64,000 bases of DNA, taken from the NCBI GenBank assembly GCA_024397875.1, contig CP073344.1, positions 124,001 to 188,000 of the forward strand. Reading direction: 5' to 3'. This DNA is from Amphritea atlantica. GTDB taxonomy: Bacteria; Pseudomonadota; Gammaproteobacteria; Pseudomonadales; Balneatricaceae. This document shows, piece after piece, positions 17,898 through 28,437 of this stretch (positions are counted from its first letter, which is position 1; each line of letters opens with the position of its first letter). Under the pieces are notes generated by a model. The model made no database searches. It was not told the origin of the DNA and worked only from the letters and a program-made list of their open reading frames with translations. Made by a program: the position numbers and the translations under genes.

Positions 17898-19515
17898 GAA
17901 ACGCTGGCAGCAGCTGTTGCTGCTTGCTGCGACCGGTATCCTGCAGTCAGTCTGCCTGATCCTGCTGATCAGCTGGGGACGTCATGTCGTGGAAGGCATT
18001 GATGAGCAGTCATCGGTTCCCTGGGAACTGGGGGTTATAGCGATAATATTACTGGCTGCAGGGCGTTATATTGAACGGTTTTATGCAGAGCTACTGGCAC
18101 AGCGATATATTTTTCAGCTAAGGCATCAGGTGTTTGAAAAGTCACAGAAATTGCCGCCTAAAGATTTTCGTGTTGCAGACAAAGGCGGGACATTGCTGAG
18201 ACTAACGGGCGATATGACGGCTATTCGTAACTGGATTGTTCAGGGAATGGCGCCGCTTATTGTTATCGGGCTGTGGTTTACGGTCTCTCTGGTGGCGCTC
18301 TTGCAGCTGCATTATCTGCTTGTGGTTGCTCTGCTGGTGCCTTTGTTGTTGGCGGTTGCGGGCAACTATCTGCTTGGACGCTATCTGTTTGTGCAATCAG
18401 AACAGTTGCGCCGCAGGCGGGGCAATATGATACGCAATGTAACCGAAAAGCTGCGTCAGTTACCTTTAATTCGTGCCTATAACCAACCGGGGAAAGAGAC
18501 CCGGCGTTTTCTGCGACAGTCAGAACGGTTAATGCAAAGCCAGGTTCGCAGGGCCCGCACTTCCGCACTGATGCGGGGGATGAATGAGGCTATCTTACTG
18601 TTCGCAATGCTGTCCTTGATCAGTACCGGGCTGCACTTACAGCAACAGGGTTTTATAAGTACTCAGTATATGGCTGTGTTGATGACCGCGGCGCTCTACT
18701 TGCTGGGACAGTTGCGGCGATTAACACGGTTATATGAATTCTGGACCCTGAAGAAAGTCGCAGAGAAAAAGCTGGTGCAGTTTCTGAGTCGTGACGCCCT
18801 CAGGGAAGGAAGACGAAGACGGATTGCTGGAAAGTTTAAGGTTGAACTGCAGCAAGTGTTTTGCGCCAACCGTCTGGCGCCTCAGTCCTTTACTATTAAT
18901 GCCAGTAGCCGGATTCTTCTCAGGGGCGGATCAGGTAGTGGCAAGAGTACATTACTGTCGGCTATTGCCGGGCTCACCCGTATCAGTGGCGGTCGTATTC
19001 TGTTGGGTGATAAGAATATCAACAGTTACCGGAATCGGGTGATCAGTCAGCATATCTGCCTTGTCAGCTCATACCTGCCGCTACTGCGGGGGACTCTGAA
19101 AAAAAACCTTCTCTATGGTGCCCGTAAATTCAGTGATGAAGACCTTCAGGCGGTATCTGCATTATGTGACCTGGATAACCCGCAGGAGCTGACACAAGGG
19201 TTACAGTCCCGTTTGGAAGAAGGGGGGGCAAACTTATCGGCCTCTCTGAGTTACCGGATAATGCTGGCCCGGGCATTGCTACGAAAGCCCTCTCTGTTAC
19301 TGCTGGATGATGATGTCGCACACCAGAGCGCTGATGTGCAGCAGGTTATCCGTAGGCTGGCGGAGACGTTTCGGGGGGCGATCATCTTATGCGCCAGTTT
19401 TAATGGGGCAGATGAAATCTGTCCACAGCGGTGGGAGTTGTCCGGAGCGTTTGATTCTGCACTGGTAAACAACACTAACGTGATAATGATGGGGCGGTAT
19501 GTCAATGATAAATGA
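17875..19515 (+). CDS. Degenerate ABC half-transporter (membrane plus ATP-binding domain)
   Basis: Type I exporter-like half-transporter of 546 residues: about six membrane helices (residues 1-300) then a nucleotide-binding domain. Walker A is intact (LRGGSGSGKSTLL), but other ATPase landmarks are altered. The Q-loop Gln is Ser (CLVSSYLPLLRGT), the LSGGQ signature reads ANLSASLSY, the residue after Walker B is Asp instead of Glu (LLLLDDD), and the switch His is replaced (ILCASFNG). ATG 17875 matches the first helix; a GTG at 17836 lies inside the previous gene. It may bind ATP but hydrolyse poorly, pair with another half, or act as a regulator. CydC-like heterodimers show such asymmetry, but no partner half is nearby. 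Confidence 0.82.
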   Translation: MLPPILAEKRWQQLLLLAATGILQSVCLILLISWGRHVVEGIDEQSSVPWELGVIAIILLAAGRYIERFYAELLAQRYIFQLRHQVFEKSQKLPPKDFRVADKGGTLLRLTGDMTAIRNWIVQGMAPLIVIGLWFTVSLVALLQLHYLLVVALLVPLLLAVAGNYLLGRYLFVQSEQLRRRRGNMIRNVTEKLRQLPLIRAYNQPGKETRRFLRQSERLMQSQVRRARTSALMRGMNEAILLFAMLSLISTGLHLQQQGFISTQYMAVLMTAALYLLGQLRRLTRLYEFWTLKKVAEKKLVQFLSRDALREGRRRRIAGKFKVELQQVFCANRLAPQSFTINASSRILLRGGSGSGKSTLLSAIAGLTRISGGRILLGDKNINSYRNRVISQHICLVSSYLPLLRGTLKKNLLYGARKFSDEDLQAVSALCDLDNPQELTQGLQSRLEEGGANLSASLSYRIMLARALLRKPSLLLLDDDVAHQSADVQQVIRRLAETFRGAIILCASFNGADEICPQRWELSGAFDSALVNNTNVIMMGRYVNDK

Positions 19516-20377
19516 GTTACTACCGCCTCCCGGAGAGATTAAACGGGTTATCTTTCCTGCCATTTCAGGGCTGCCTTTATGGCTGTATCAACCACGTAAA
19601 GTGCGCAATATGAAGCGAGTACTGGTTGCTGTGCATGGAATATCCCGGGATGTTAAAGAGCAACTGGACAGCTATCGGCCACTGGCAGATGAGATCGGAT
19701 GCTGGCTGGTGGTACCAGAATTCAGCTCAAAACACTTTCCCCGCTACCAACAACTCTGTGCCGGCTCTTGTCAGCCCCGGGCGGATATTGCACTAAACAG
19801 TTTTCTGGCATTGTGGCGCTGCATACACAATCAGCCGTACATGAAAATTTTGCTTGCCGGGTATTCCGGTGGTGCGCAGTTTGCGCATCGCTATGCTTTG
19901 CACCATCCGCAGCAGGTGGCAGCAATGGCACTGGGGAGTGCAGGTTGGTACAGCTTTCCCGATGATAAGGTTAAATATCCCCGGGGTATCGCCCGCACTA
20001 TTGCGCTGGATCGGGTACGACTGGACGAGATGCTCAAAATCCCAATGCTGGTTACCGTAGGTGATCAGGATAATCTGAGGGACAGCAGCCTGAGGACTTC
20101 GGTTAATCTTGATCAGCAGCAGGGCGATAATCGCATACAGCGGGCTATTCGCTGGGTGGAGGCTATCAGAGGTTTACAATTGGAAAAGTCTTATCGACCC
20201 GCTCAGTTAACAATACTGACCGGGCAGGGGCACAATTTTTATAACAATATGCAAGATGGGGGGATGGCAGAGCTGGTTTTGCAATTCCTGTTACAGAGTG
20301 AGAGAGACGTTAATAATGAAGACAAAAATTTTACTGATGGGAGCTCTGATAGCCGCTATATCAGGGTGTCAGGTTAA
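19499..20377 (+). CDS. Alpha/beta hydrolase
   Basis: Predicted cytosolic serine hydrolase of 292 residues; no signal peptide. The oxyanion/HG motif is VAVHGISRD. The nucleophile elbow is LLAGYSGGAQFAHR (GxSxG). The likely acid is in VTVGDQDNLRD and the histidine is in GQGHNFYNN near the C-terminus. The family includes esterases, lipases and peptidases, so the substrate is unknown. It overlaps the ABC gene by 17 nt, and its 3' end overlaps the lipoprotein gene start. Confidence 0.82.
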   Translation: MSMINELLPPPGEIKRVIFPAISGLPLWLYQPRKVRNMKRVLVAVHGISRDVKEQLDSYRPLADEIGCWLVVPEFSSKHFPRYQQLCAGSCQPRADIALNSFLALWRCIHNQPYMKILLAGYSGGAQFAHRYALHHPQQVAAMALGSAGWYSFPDDKVKYPRGIARTIALDRVRLDEMLKIPMLVTVGDQDNLRDSSLRTSVNLDQQQGDNRIQRAIRWVEAIRGLQLEKSYRPAQLTILTGQGHNFYNNMQDGGMAELVLQFLLQSERDVNNEDKNFTDGSSDSRYIRVSG

Positions 20378-20705
20378 GGATGAAAGCACTCAGCTAACAA
20401 CTGACGAGTTACTGCATCTGTTTACGGAACGGACAGTAGAATCTTACAATCTGATAAATGGTTCGACCAGCTTCACTTACTATGCGGCTAATGGCCGGGT
20501 GGAACAGGAGCGGTATTGGGAAACGCGTAAAGGAAAGTGGAGAGTAAAAGATAACGAGATCTGTCTGCAGATGGAGCATAAGTCTGAAAGTTGCAGAACT
20601 GTGTATCAGGTGGGCGATCGTTACTATAAATACCGTTCAGATGATCAGGGGCAGCAGCAGAAAGTCATCCGTTATCGGCAGTTTCTGATGGGCAACCGGT
20701 TATAA
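20316..20705 (+). CDS. Small lipoprotein, unknown function
   Basis: A 129-residue lipoprotein: KTKILLMGALIAAISGC ends in a lipobox (ISGC). ATG 20316 has GAGAGAG upstream; an in-frame TTG at 20256 lies within the hydrolase gene and would break the signal. The mature domain (LLHLFTERTVESYN, YYAANGRVEQERYWETRKGKW, CRTVYQVGDRYYKYR) looks like a small beta-rich domain with two Cys. Last gene of the eight-gene operon; no clear terminator follows before the convergent LysR gene. Confidence 0.75.
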   Translation: MKTKILLMGALIAAISGCQVKDESTQLTTDELLHLFTERTVESYNLINGSTSFTYYAANGRVEQERYWETRKGKWRVKDNEICLQMEHKSESCRTVYQVGDRYYKYRSDDQGQQQKVIRYRQFLMGNRL

Positions 20706-20752
20706 TCACCAGTGCTTCTGTTAAATCAGTTATAGCGGCATCGGGCAGGCAC

Positions 20753-21622
20753 TTATCTCAGGTGTTCTGCCAGATGGTCAACCAACATACGAACCTTAGA
20801 AGAGAGGTGACGGTTATGGGGGTAGACTGCCCAGACCCCTTCGCTCGATTGTTGATAGTTTTGTAATAACGAGATCAGCGCACCGCTTTCCAGATAGGGT
20901 TCGACATAGTAGTCGGGCAGCTGTACGATCCCGATCCCTTTCAATGCCGCATCCAGTAACGCCTGACCGCTGTTGCAGTGCAGATTTCCACTGACTTTGA
21001 TATTACGTTCCTGTCCATGCTCAAGAAAGCGCCAGTACTCCAGCGTACCGAGCAGACAGTTATGGTGACTCAGTTCATTCAGCACATGGGGCTCACCATG
21101 GGTAGTCAGATACGCGGGGGCTGCACAGACATAGAGTTTACGGGAGATGAGCTGCCGCGCGATCATGCTGGAATCTTCCAGCTTACCCAGACGGATGGCC
21201 AGATCGTATCCGGATGCCACCAGATCGACGGTCTGGTTGGTCAGATGACACTGAACCTCCAGTTCCGGGTAGAGACTGATAAAGTCGTTGATCAACGGAG
21301 CGATCTTTTGTTCGCCATAGGTGGCCGGAGCGGTAATTCTGAGTTTACCCCGGGGGGTATTCTGAAGGTTATTCACCGCCCGTTCCGCTTCTTCCAGACC
21401 GTTCAGTAATTGCCGACAGTATTGATAATAGGTCTCGCCCGCCTCCGTTGCGGTCACCTTACGGGTAGTGCGATAGAACAGTTTGGTTCCCAGACGGTTT
21501 TCCAGCGCGCTTATCTGGCGACTGACCTGAGCTGTGGAGATGCCAAGACGCTTCGCCGCAGCAGTAAAGCTTGCTGTTTCTGTGACAGCAATCAGTTCAG
21601 AAACCCCTTCCCAACGATTCAT
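20753..21622 (-). CDS. LysR-family regulator, divergent from adhC/frmA
   Basis: LysR-type regulator of 289 residues. The N-terminal helix-turn-helix is SFTAAAKRLGISTAQVSRQISALENRLG; the rest is an effector-binding domain (PRGKLRITAPATYGEQKIAP). ATG at 21622 is chosen; a TTG ten codons upstream is possible but adds unconserved residues. Its promoter region (21623-21745) is shared with the formaldehyde dehydrogenase gene, an arrangement common for LysR control of adhC in gammaproteobacteria. E. coli uses FrmR (not LysR) for the same job. Confidence 0.9.
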   Translation of the reverse strand: MNRWEGVSELIAVTETASFTAAAKRLGISTAQVSRQISALENRLGTKLFYRTTRKVTATEAGETYYQYCRQLLNGLEEAERAVNNLQNTPRGKLRITAPATYGEQKIAPLINDFISLYPELEVQCHLTNQTVDLVASGYDLAIRLGKLEDSSMIARQLISRKLYVCAAPAYLTTHGEPHVLNELSHHNCLLGTLEYWRFLEHGQERNIKVSGNLHCNSGQALLDAALKGIGIVQLPDYYVEPYLESGALISLLQNYQQSSEGVWAVYPHNRHLSSKVRMLVDHLAEHLR

Positions 21623-21682
21623 TGTTACATTCTCGTAAAAGTATATTAACAAACGGGTAGATTATCTTGTTTTCATTAATAA

Positions 21683-22870
<1,188 letters not shown>

Positions 22871-22884
22871 CCGTCAGCTACAGC

Positions 22885-22909
22885 GGCTGTCGTCATAAAG
22901 GCGACAGCC
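22885..22909 (+). promoter_or_regulatory. Intercistronic hairpin between frmA and frmB
   Basis: GGCTGTCG (22885-22892) pairs perfectly with CGACAGCC (22902-22909) over a nine-base loop, directly before the frmB ribosome site. There is no T-tract, so it is more likely an mRNA stability or processing element than a terminator. Confidence 0.5.
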
Positions 22910-22925
22910 CTTGAGGAAAGGATCT

Positions 22926-23771
22926 ATGAGTCTCGAACTTGTAAGCCAGACGAAGAGCTTTGGCGGATGGCATAAACAGTATAACCATCAGTCATCGGCG
23001 CTTGGTGTGACCATGCGTTTTGCAATCTACCTTCCGCCGCAGGCGCAGAGTGGAGAAAGGGTTCCGGTACTGTACTGGTTGTCCGGGTTAACCTGCACCG
23101 ATGAAAACTTTATGCAGAAAGCCGGTGCGCAGCGGGTCGCTGCAGAGCTGGGGATCGCTATTGTGGCACCGGATACCAGTCCCCGTGGTGATAATGTTGC
23201 TAACGACGAGGGCTATGATCTGGGCCAGGGGGCGGGTTTCTATGTCAATGCGACTGAAGCGCCGTGGGATGAGCATTACCGGATGTATGATTACGTCGTT
23301 GATGAACTGCCGAAACTGATAGAGGCCACTTTCCCGGTATCACAGAAGCGCGCAATTGCCGGTCACTCAATGGGCGGGCATGGAGCGTTGATGATCAGCC
23401 TGCGTAATCCCGGACGTTACACTTCGGTTTCTGCATTCAGTCCGATCAGCAACCCGGTCAGCTGTCCCTGGGGACGTAAAGCTTTGACCGCCTATCTGGG
23501 GACGGATGAGAGTCGCTGGCAGCAGTACGATACCACGGTGTTATTGCGCAATAATCCTGTGCATCTGCCGACACGTGTTGATCAGGGGCTGGCGGATGAC
23601 TTTCTGGCAGAGCAGCTACAGCCGGAAAAACTGGCAGCTGCCGCGGCTGAATCCGGTTATCCGCTGCAACTTGAACAGCATGAAGGCTATGATCACAGCT
23701 ACTACTTCATCGCCAGTTTTATAGAGGAACAGCTCAGGTTCCACCATCGTTATCTTGTTGCTGACTGCTAA
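22926..23771 (+). CDS. frmB: S-formylglutathione hydrolase
   Basis: Cytosolic esterase of 281 residues that releases formate and glutathione from S-formylglutathione, completing formaldehyde oxidation. Family landmarks are [40 protein letters not shown], the nucleophile in [21 protein letters not shown] and the C-terminal His in [17 protein letters not shown] 22926 with AGGAAAGGA upstream is chosen over an in-frame TTG at 22911. Also named fghA/estD. Confidence 0.96.
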   Translation: MSLELVSQTKSFGGWHKQYNHQSSALGVTMRFAIYLPPQAQSGERVPVLYWLSGLTCTDENFMQKAGAQRVAAELGIAIVAPDTSPRGDNVANDEGYDLGQGAGFYVNATEAPWDEHYRMYDYVVDELPKLIEATFPVSQKRAIAGHSMGGHGALMISLRNPGRYTSVSAFSPISNPVSCPWGRKALTAYLGTDESRWQQYDTTVLLRNNPVHLPTRVDQGLADDFLAEQLQPEKLAAAAAESGYPLQLEQHEGYDHSYYFIASFIEEQLRFHHRYLVADC

Positions 23772-23801
23772 CGATAAGCTTTGCTTGTTGAGGTATGTTT
23801 T

Positions 23802-23829
23802 GGGGCTCTTTATGAGCCCCTTTTTTATT
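23802..23829 (+). terminator. Rho-independent terminator after frmB
   Basis: GGGGCTC-tttat-GAGCCCC, a perfect seven-pair GC-rich stem, followed by TTTTTTATTT. Confidence 0.92.
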
Positions 23830-23905
23830 TTTAGATTAATCGGATTACCGCTGATAAATACAACCGCTGCTCATTGCGCAAAGGTATAAAATATCGGTTT
23901 TTATT

Positions 23906-23973
23906 TTGACAAGTATCACTAACGATGTATTTCCTCCAGAAATCATATTGGCTAATATGCTGCCATGCAGCAT
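23906..23973 (+). promoter_or_regulatory. Possible promoter and leader hairpin before the NIT chemoreceptor
   Basis: TTGACA at 23906-23911 is a consensus -35; the -10 at 15-17 nt (TATTTC region) is poor. The leader that follows holds ATGCTG-ccatg-CAGCAT at 23957-23973. No sigma-28 pattern or known riboswitch was recognised. Confidence 0.3.
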
Positions 23974-24054
23974 TTCGCCGCGGGGCTATTGGCGCGCACT
24001 CTTAGATGAGAGCGGGCCTGTTGCAATGGCATATGTGAGTTTAAGGGAGTAGCT

Positions 24055-26055
24055 ATGTTGAATTTTTTAAAGCGATTAATGTTCAGACATAAAATATTAT
24101 TGCTGGTCTTGCCCTCTTTCCTGGGCCTGCTGGTATTTTCCAGTCTGGATATTTTTCATGACTTCAAGCAAAGTAAAAATGCAGAAAATGCCGGAACACT
24201 GGTTGAAATCACAGCTGAGAACAGTCTTTTAGTTCATGAGCTGCAAAAGGAGCGGGGAGCGACTGCCGGTTTTATAGGGTCGAAAGGTACTGCATTTAAA
24301 GACATTCTGATTCAACAGCGGCAGAGTACTTCCAGGGTCGCTCAGTCACGGCTGGATTTCCTGCAGCAGACCTTACCTCAACTGCAAACTAATGAGGTGG
24401 CTGGAGTATTACAGGATATAGCAACACAAATGAGTCGGCTGGATGAGATTCGTCGCCAGGTTGACCGCCAGGAAATCCCACTCAAGGATGCACTGAGTTT
24501 CTACACTCACCTTAATAGTTTACTTTTGTCGGTTAGTTATCGGGTGGCTCATCTGGCTGAAAATGCAGCGCTTGCAAATGAGTTATCGGCGTATTACAAC
24601 TTTCTACAGGCCAAAGAACGCGCCGGTATTGAGCGGGCTGTATTAAGTAATTCGTTTAGTGCAGGCCAGTTTGCTCCGGGGATGTACCAGCGATTTATTC
24701 AACTGGTAACTGAACAGTCGGTCTACCTTGATAATTTTACGAAATTTGCATTACCTGAGCCGCGCCAGTTTTATACTCAGTCTATGGATCATGCGGCCGT
24801 CCGTGAAGTAGAACGGATGCGGGATATCGCCTTTAGTCATGCTTCCAGCGGTGGTTTTAACGTTGATGCAATTGATTGGTTTAAGCAGGCAACAGGACGT
24901 ATTAATCAGCTGAAAATAGTAGAAGATAAGTTATCGGCCGACCTGTTAATGCTGACAGCTTCGCAGCAAGCGTCTGCGAATAACTCTATTCTGCTCGTTA
25001 GCAGCGTGACTCTGGTGATCATTCTCTTAGTGGTATTATTAGCGGTATCGATCATTCGTATTCTAACCGCGCAGCTGAATGCGCTTGTTGGCACGATGGA
25101 TGAAGTCAAACAGACTAAAAACCTGACGGTAGGTGTCAACGTTATCACTCAGGATGAGCTGGGGATTAGTGCCGGGCACTTTAACGACATGCTGGCAACA
25201 TTTAAACTGGCAATCACTGAGATTGATAAAGGCAGTGTTCAGTTGTCAGCCGCTGCCGAAGAAACCTCAACAACGGTTGATCGTAATTTGAAGGGACTGG
25301 AGCGTCAACGTGATGAGACGACTCTGGTGGCTTCAGCGACTGAGGAGATGTCAGCAACCGCTCAGGAAGTCGCAACGAATACGATGACGACCTCTGAAGC
25401 GGCCAGTCATGTCAATAATCTAACCTCCGATGGTGTCAATATTGTCACAGAGACGGTCGGTTACATGAATCAACTGGCAGGTGACATGGATCAGGCTAAC
25501 CAGTCGGTTACCCGTCTTAAAGAAGATAGTCATGAAATCTCTGCGATTGTGGATGTTATAAAAAGTGTTGCAGAGCAAACCAACCTGCTGGCGTTAAATG
25601 CCGCAATTGAAGCCGCGAGAGCCGGCGAACAGGGGCGTGGTTTTGCGGTTGTGGCTGATGAAGTCAGAACACTGGCGCAACGCACACAGAGTTCTACTGC
25701 GGATATCGAAAGAATTGTGGCTAATTTTCAATCCAGCGCAGGCGCGGTTTCGAATACCATCGAGAAATGTGCAGAGGATGCAGAGAAGACCGTTGGGCAA
25801 ACCAATATAATGGAAAAGAAACTGATTGAAATTCAGAATGAAATTAATTTAATCAACACGATGTGTCTGCAGATTGCAACCGCTGCGGAGGAACAGGTAT
25901 CAGTGACAAGCGACCTGGCTAATAACGTCAGGAGTATCAATGAGCTTTCGAATCAGGGGATTGAAGGAGGCAACCAGATCTCCATCGCCGCAGATGAGCA
26001 GGCACGACTGGCTAGCCAGTTACAAACACTGTCTAACTCGTTCCGGATCTCTTAA
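24055..26055 (+). CDS. Methyl-accepting chemotaxis protein with NIT sensor domain
   Basis: Transmembrane chemoreceptor of 666 residues. Helix 1 lies at residues 13-33. The periplasmic helical domain opens with [20 protein letters not shown], the hallmark of the nitrate/nitrite-sensing (NIT) domain. Helix 2 is [23 protein letters not shown], followed by HAMP and a signalling domain with the hairpin tip [26 protein letters not shown] ribosome site precedes ATG. NIT receptors respond to nitrate or nitrite in some cases, but the ligand here is inferred only from the domain. It stands alone with its own upstream region. Confidence 0.93.
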   Translation: MLNFLKRLMFRHKILLLVLPSFLGLLVFSSLDIFHDFKQSKNAENAGTLVEITAENSLLVHELQKERGATAGFIGSKGTAFKDILIQQRQSTSRVAQSRLDFLQQTLPQLQTNEVAGVLQDIATQMSRLDEIRRQVDRQEIPLKDALSFYTHLNSLLLSVSYRVAHLAENAALANELSAYYNFLQAKERAGIERAVLSNSFSAGQFAPGMYQRFIQLVTEQSVYLDNFTKFALPEPRQFYTQSMDHAAVREVERMRDIAFSHASSGGFNVDAIDWFKQATGRINQLKIVEDKLSADLLMLTASQQASANNSILLVSSVTLVIILLVVLLAVSIIRILTAQLNALVGTMDEVKQTKNLTVGVNVITQDELGISAGHFNDMLATFKLAITEIDKGSVQLSAAAEETSTTVDRNLKGLERQRDETTLVASATEEMSATAQEVATNTMTTSEAASHVNNLTSDGVNIVTETVGYMNQLAGDMDQANQSVTRLKEDSHEISAIVDVIKSVAEQTNLLALNAAIEAARAGEQGRGFAVVADEVRTLAQRTQSSTADIERIVANFQSSAGAVSNTIEKCAEDAEKTVGQTNIMEKKLIEIQNEINLINTMCLQIATAAEEQVSVTSDLANNVRSINELSNQGIEGGNQISIAADEQARLASQLQTLSNSFRIS

Positions 26056-26084
26056 GCTGTATCGCTAAGGTCTGCACCTGAAGC

Positions 26085-26115
26085 GTTATGAATCAGTGTA
26101 ATGCTGATTCATAAC
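26085..26115. terminator. Perfect 12-bp inverted repeat between convergent genes
   Basis: GTTATGAATCAG (26085-26096) and CTGATTCATAAC (26104-26115) around a seven-base loop, between the chemoreceptor and the convergent TauE/SafE gene. It is AT-rich and lacks a T-tract, so termination is plausible but unproven; it could also be a protein-binding site. Confidence 0.5.
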
Positions 26116-26204
26116 ACTTCGTGTTCCGTCGTATAGACGCATCAGCTAACGGGTTCAATGCTTTTCTCGTAGTCCGGTTGACGTGAATTTATCTGCTTAT
26201 CATG

Positions 26205-26957
26205 TTATTGATCCAGCAGGAGTTTGACAGACATTATCAGTGTTACAACCACCACCAGTGGTCTGATCAGACGAGCGCCCTGATTAACCACCATATGTGC
26301 GCCGATCTGACCACCGATCAGTTGCCCGGCCGCCATACTAAAGCCTGCCAGCCAGAGTATATTGCCTCCCAGAGCGAAGAAAATCAGCGAAGCCAGATTC
26401 GAGGTGAAGTTCAGTATTTTGGTATGGGCGGTTGCCCGTGACATGCTGAAACCGAGCAGCGATACAAACGCGAGCGCAAAGAATGTCCCGGTTCCCGGCC
26501 CGAAAAAGCCATCATAAAATCCGATCGCTGTGGTCAACAGGAAGGCGAACAGAGCGTTACTGATTTTCCGGTCCCGGTCCAGATCCCCCATCCGTTTTGA
26601 AAACATGAAGTACAGCGCGATGGCTATCAGCAGAAACGGCATAATTGCAGCCAGCAAGGTGGTGTCCAGTTGCTGTACAGTCATCGTCCCGCAGACCGCA
26701 CCCAGGAAAGTACAGAGAATCATCAGTTTCATCTGTGTCAGATCAACCAGCTTTTTACGTACAAAGTAGACTGAGGCAGCGAACGTTCCAAAACTCCCCT
26801 GTAGCTTATTAGTTGCCAGCGCCTCCACCGGGCTCATACCCGATGCCAGCAGCACGGGCAGCGTAATCATGCCGCCACCGCCGGCTATCGCATCGATTAT
26901 GCCCGCTCCAAGGCCGGTCAGAACGAACAGCAGGATGAGTGTCAGGTCCAGTTCCAT
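26205..26957 (-). CDS. TSUP (TauE/SafE) family membrane permease
   Basis: Inner-membrane protein of 250 residues with about seven to eight helices. The family start GLGAGIIDAIAGGGGMITLP and the repeat-like second-half motif FYDGFFGPGTGTFFALAF are both present; these two glycine-rich motifs define the TSUP group. Members export sulfite, sulfoacetate or other small organosulfur anions, but substrate cannot be assigned. It is divergent from the TRAP operon, and no sulfur-metabolism gene is adjacent. Confidence 0.88.
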   Translation of the reverse strand: MELDLTLILLFVLTGLGAGIIDAIAGGGGMITLPVLLASGMSPVEALATNKLQGSFGTFAASVYFVRKKLVDLTQMKLMILCTFLGAVCGTMTVQQLDTTLLAAIMPFLLIAIALYFMFSKRMGDLDRDRKISNALFAFLLTTAIGFYDGFFGPGTGTFFALAFVSLLGFSMSRATAHTKILNFTSNLASLIFFALGGNILWLAGFSMAAGQLIGGQIGAHMVVNQGARLIRPLVVVVTLIMSVKLLLDQ

Positions 26958-27048
26958 CGTTACCTCTTTGTTTGCTATCTAATTGCCTGATAGGAGGCAC
27001 TGTAACAGCTGTCGCTTTATCCGGGATAGGAAAATTCAGAGGGTACTT

Positions 27049-27127
27049 CTGGATAGTAATGCTGGATAGTACTGCTGGATCGAGTCAATGATGTTATCCG
27101 TAAAACTACGGAGATCTTTCTACGTAG
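27049..27127 (+). promoter_or_regulatory. Tandem 13-bp repeat and inverted repeats upstream of the TRAP operon
   Basis: In the 326-nt gap 26958-27283, a 13-bp unit beginning CTGGATAGTA occurs at 27049 and 27062, with a third start (CTGGAT) at 27075. Next come CCGTA-aaac-TACGG (27098-27111) and an inverted pair ACTACG (27105) / CGTAGT (27123) that includes the palindrome CTACGTAG (27120-27127). The symmetric elements are plausible sites for the LuxR-type regulator at 31760. I see no clear -35/-10 pair in the rest of the gap. Confidence 0.4.
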
Positions 27128-27283
27128 TCTTTCATCTCTTATTGCGCACTTTCACGAATAGTGGGCGTTGCCCTGATTCGTCACACTGTCTGCTATGCGA
27201 ATACCGCTCAAAAGCGGTTATCGGAGCCGAGAAATCTGCCCTTAATTCTGATGGGGTGGTGCAAACAGAGGAAGATAATAACA

Positions 27284-28360
27284 ATGTTAAAACTGAACTT
27301 TGCGAAAAAACTACTGGCGGTTGCTGCCTGTGCTTCACTGCTGGCGAGCCCGCTGATGGCAGCAGAGAAAGTCTATCGGCTGAAGCTGGCAGAAACCTGG
27401 CCAACCAACTTTCCTATCTTTGGTGATGCGCCTAAAAATATGGCGGCGCTGGCCGATCAAATGTCCAATGGACGCCTGAAAATTACTATTGATTCCAAGA
27501 ATAAACATAAGGCTCCGCTCGGGGTCTTCGATATGGTCCGTGCCGGTCAGTATGATATGGGCCACTCCGCTTCCTATTACTGGAAGGGCAAGGTGCCTAA
27601 TACTCTGTATTTTACAACCATGCCATTTGGTATGACCGCGCCTGAGCAGTATGGCTGGTTTTATTATGGTGGCGGTCAGGAACTGATGGATGAGGTGTAT
27701 GGCAAATTTGGCGTGCTGTCTTTCCCGGGAGGCAACACCGGCAACCAGATGGGTGGATGGTTCCAGAAAGAGATTAACTCCCTTGAGGATCTGCAGGGGC
27801 TGAAGATGCGAATTCCCGGATTTGCCGGTGAAGTACTGGCGAAACTGGGTGCCAAACCGACCAATATCCCCGCGGGTGAGCTTTATACTGCGCTTGAGCG
27901 ACGCACGATCGATGCACTGGAGTGGGTAGGGCCATCGCTGGATCTGCGCATGGGCTTCCATAAAATCGCACCGTTCTACTACACCGGTTGGCATGAGCCT
28001 GCGACAGAGCTGCAGTTTATGATCAACAAAAAATCCTATGACAAACTGCCTCCGGATCTGCAACAGATTCTGAAGACAGCTATGCGCACCGCGGCTTATG
28101 ACATGTATATCCAGTCCTATCACGAGTCAGGGGTGAACTGGGACAACATGAAAAAAGAGTTCCCGAATATTCAGGTGAAATCTTTCCCGGCTGATGTTAT
28201 CGCCGCCATGCGTCAAGCGAATGACGAGTTATTGGCCGAGAAAGCGGCAGCAGATCCACTGGCTAAGAAGATTCTCGATTCGCAGTCAGAGTATATGAAG
28301 AAAGCCCGTGTCTGGACTGAGATCTCCGATAAGGCCTACCTCGATAATGTGAGCGAATAA
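27284..28360 (+). CDS. dctP: TRAP transporter substrate-binding protein (DctP, TakP-like)
   Basis: Periplasmic binding protein of 358 residues from ATG 27284; AGAGGAAG lies upstream, and earlier in-frame starts lack a signal peptide. Signal peptide KKLLAVAACASLLASPLMAA. The mature sequence follows the TakP / 2-oxo-acid or lactate branch: LAETWPTNFPIFGDAPKN, then GLKMRIPGFAGEVLAKLG, TALERRTIDALEWVGP and FYYTGWHEPATELQFMINK. A monocarboxylate or 2-oxoacid substrate is likely for this branch, inferred by family. First gene of a complete TRAP operon with dctQ and dctM, followed by a sensor kinase and regulator. Confidence 0.9.
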   Translation: MLKLNFAKKLLAVAACASLLASPLMAAEKVYRLKLAETWPTNFPIFGDAPKNMAALADQMSNGRLKITIDSKNKHKAPLGVFDMVRAGQYDMGHSASYYWKGKVPNTLYFTTMPFGMTAPEQYGWFYYGGGQELMDEVYGKFGVLSFPGGNTGNQMGGWFQKEINSLEDLQGLKMRIPGFAGEVLAKLGAKPTNIPAGELYTALERRTIDALEWVGPSLDLRMGFHKIAPFYYTGWHEPATELQFMINKKSYDKLPPDLQQILKTAMRTAAYDMYIQSYHESGVNWDNMKKEFPNIQVKSFPADVIAAMRQANDELLAEKAAADPLAKKILDSQSEYMKKARVWTEISDKAYLDNVSE

Positions 28361-28385
28361 GTCTTCTTGGCTCACTCATTAACGG

Positions 28386-28416
28386 CCTGTCCTGTTATTC
28401 AGGTCAGGTCGCTTTT
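28386..28416 (+). terminator. Attenuator-like hairpin between dctP and dctQ
   Basis: CCTGTCCTG (28386) and CAGGTCAGG (28400) pair with one mismatch over a five-base loop; TTTT follows a few bases later. Such hairpins after binding-protein genes usually keep the binding protein more abundant than the membrane subunits. Confidence 0.5.
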
Positions 28417-28437
28417 ATTACTGTTTCAGGAGCTGTG

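Noticed and set aside
23772..24054. Cyclic di-GMP riboswitch before the chemoreceptor
   Set aside because: The leader has hairpins but not the conserved GEMM core sequences.
27335..28123. Minus-strand open frame opposite dctP
   Set aside because: Antisense shadow; the plus-strand protein has a signal peptide and clear DctP motifs.
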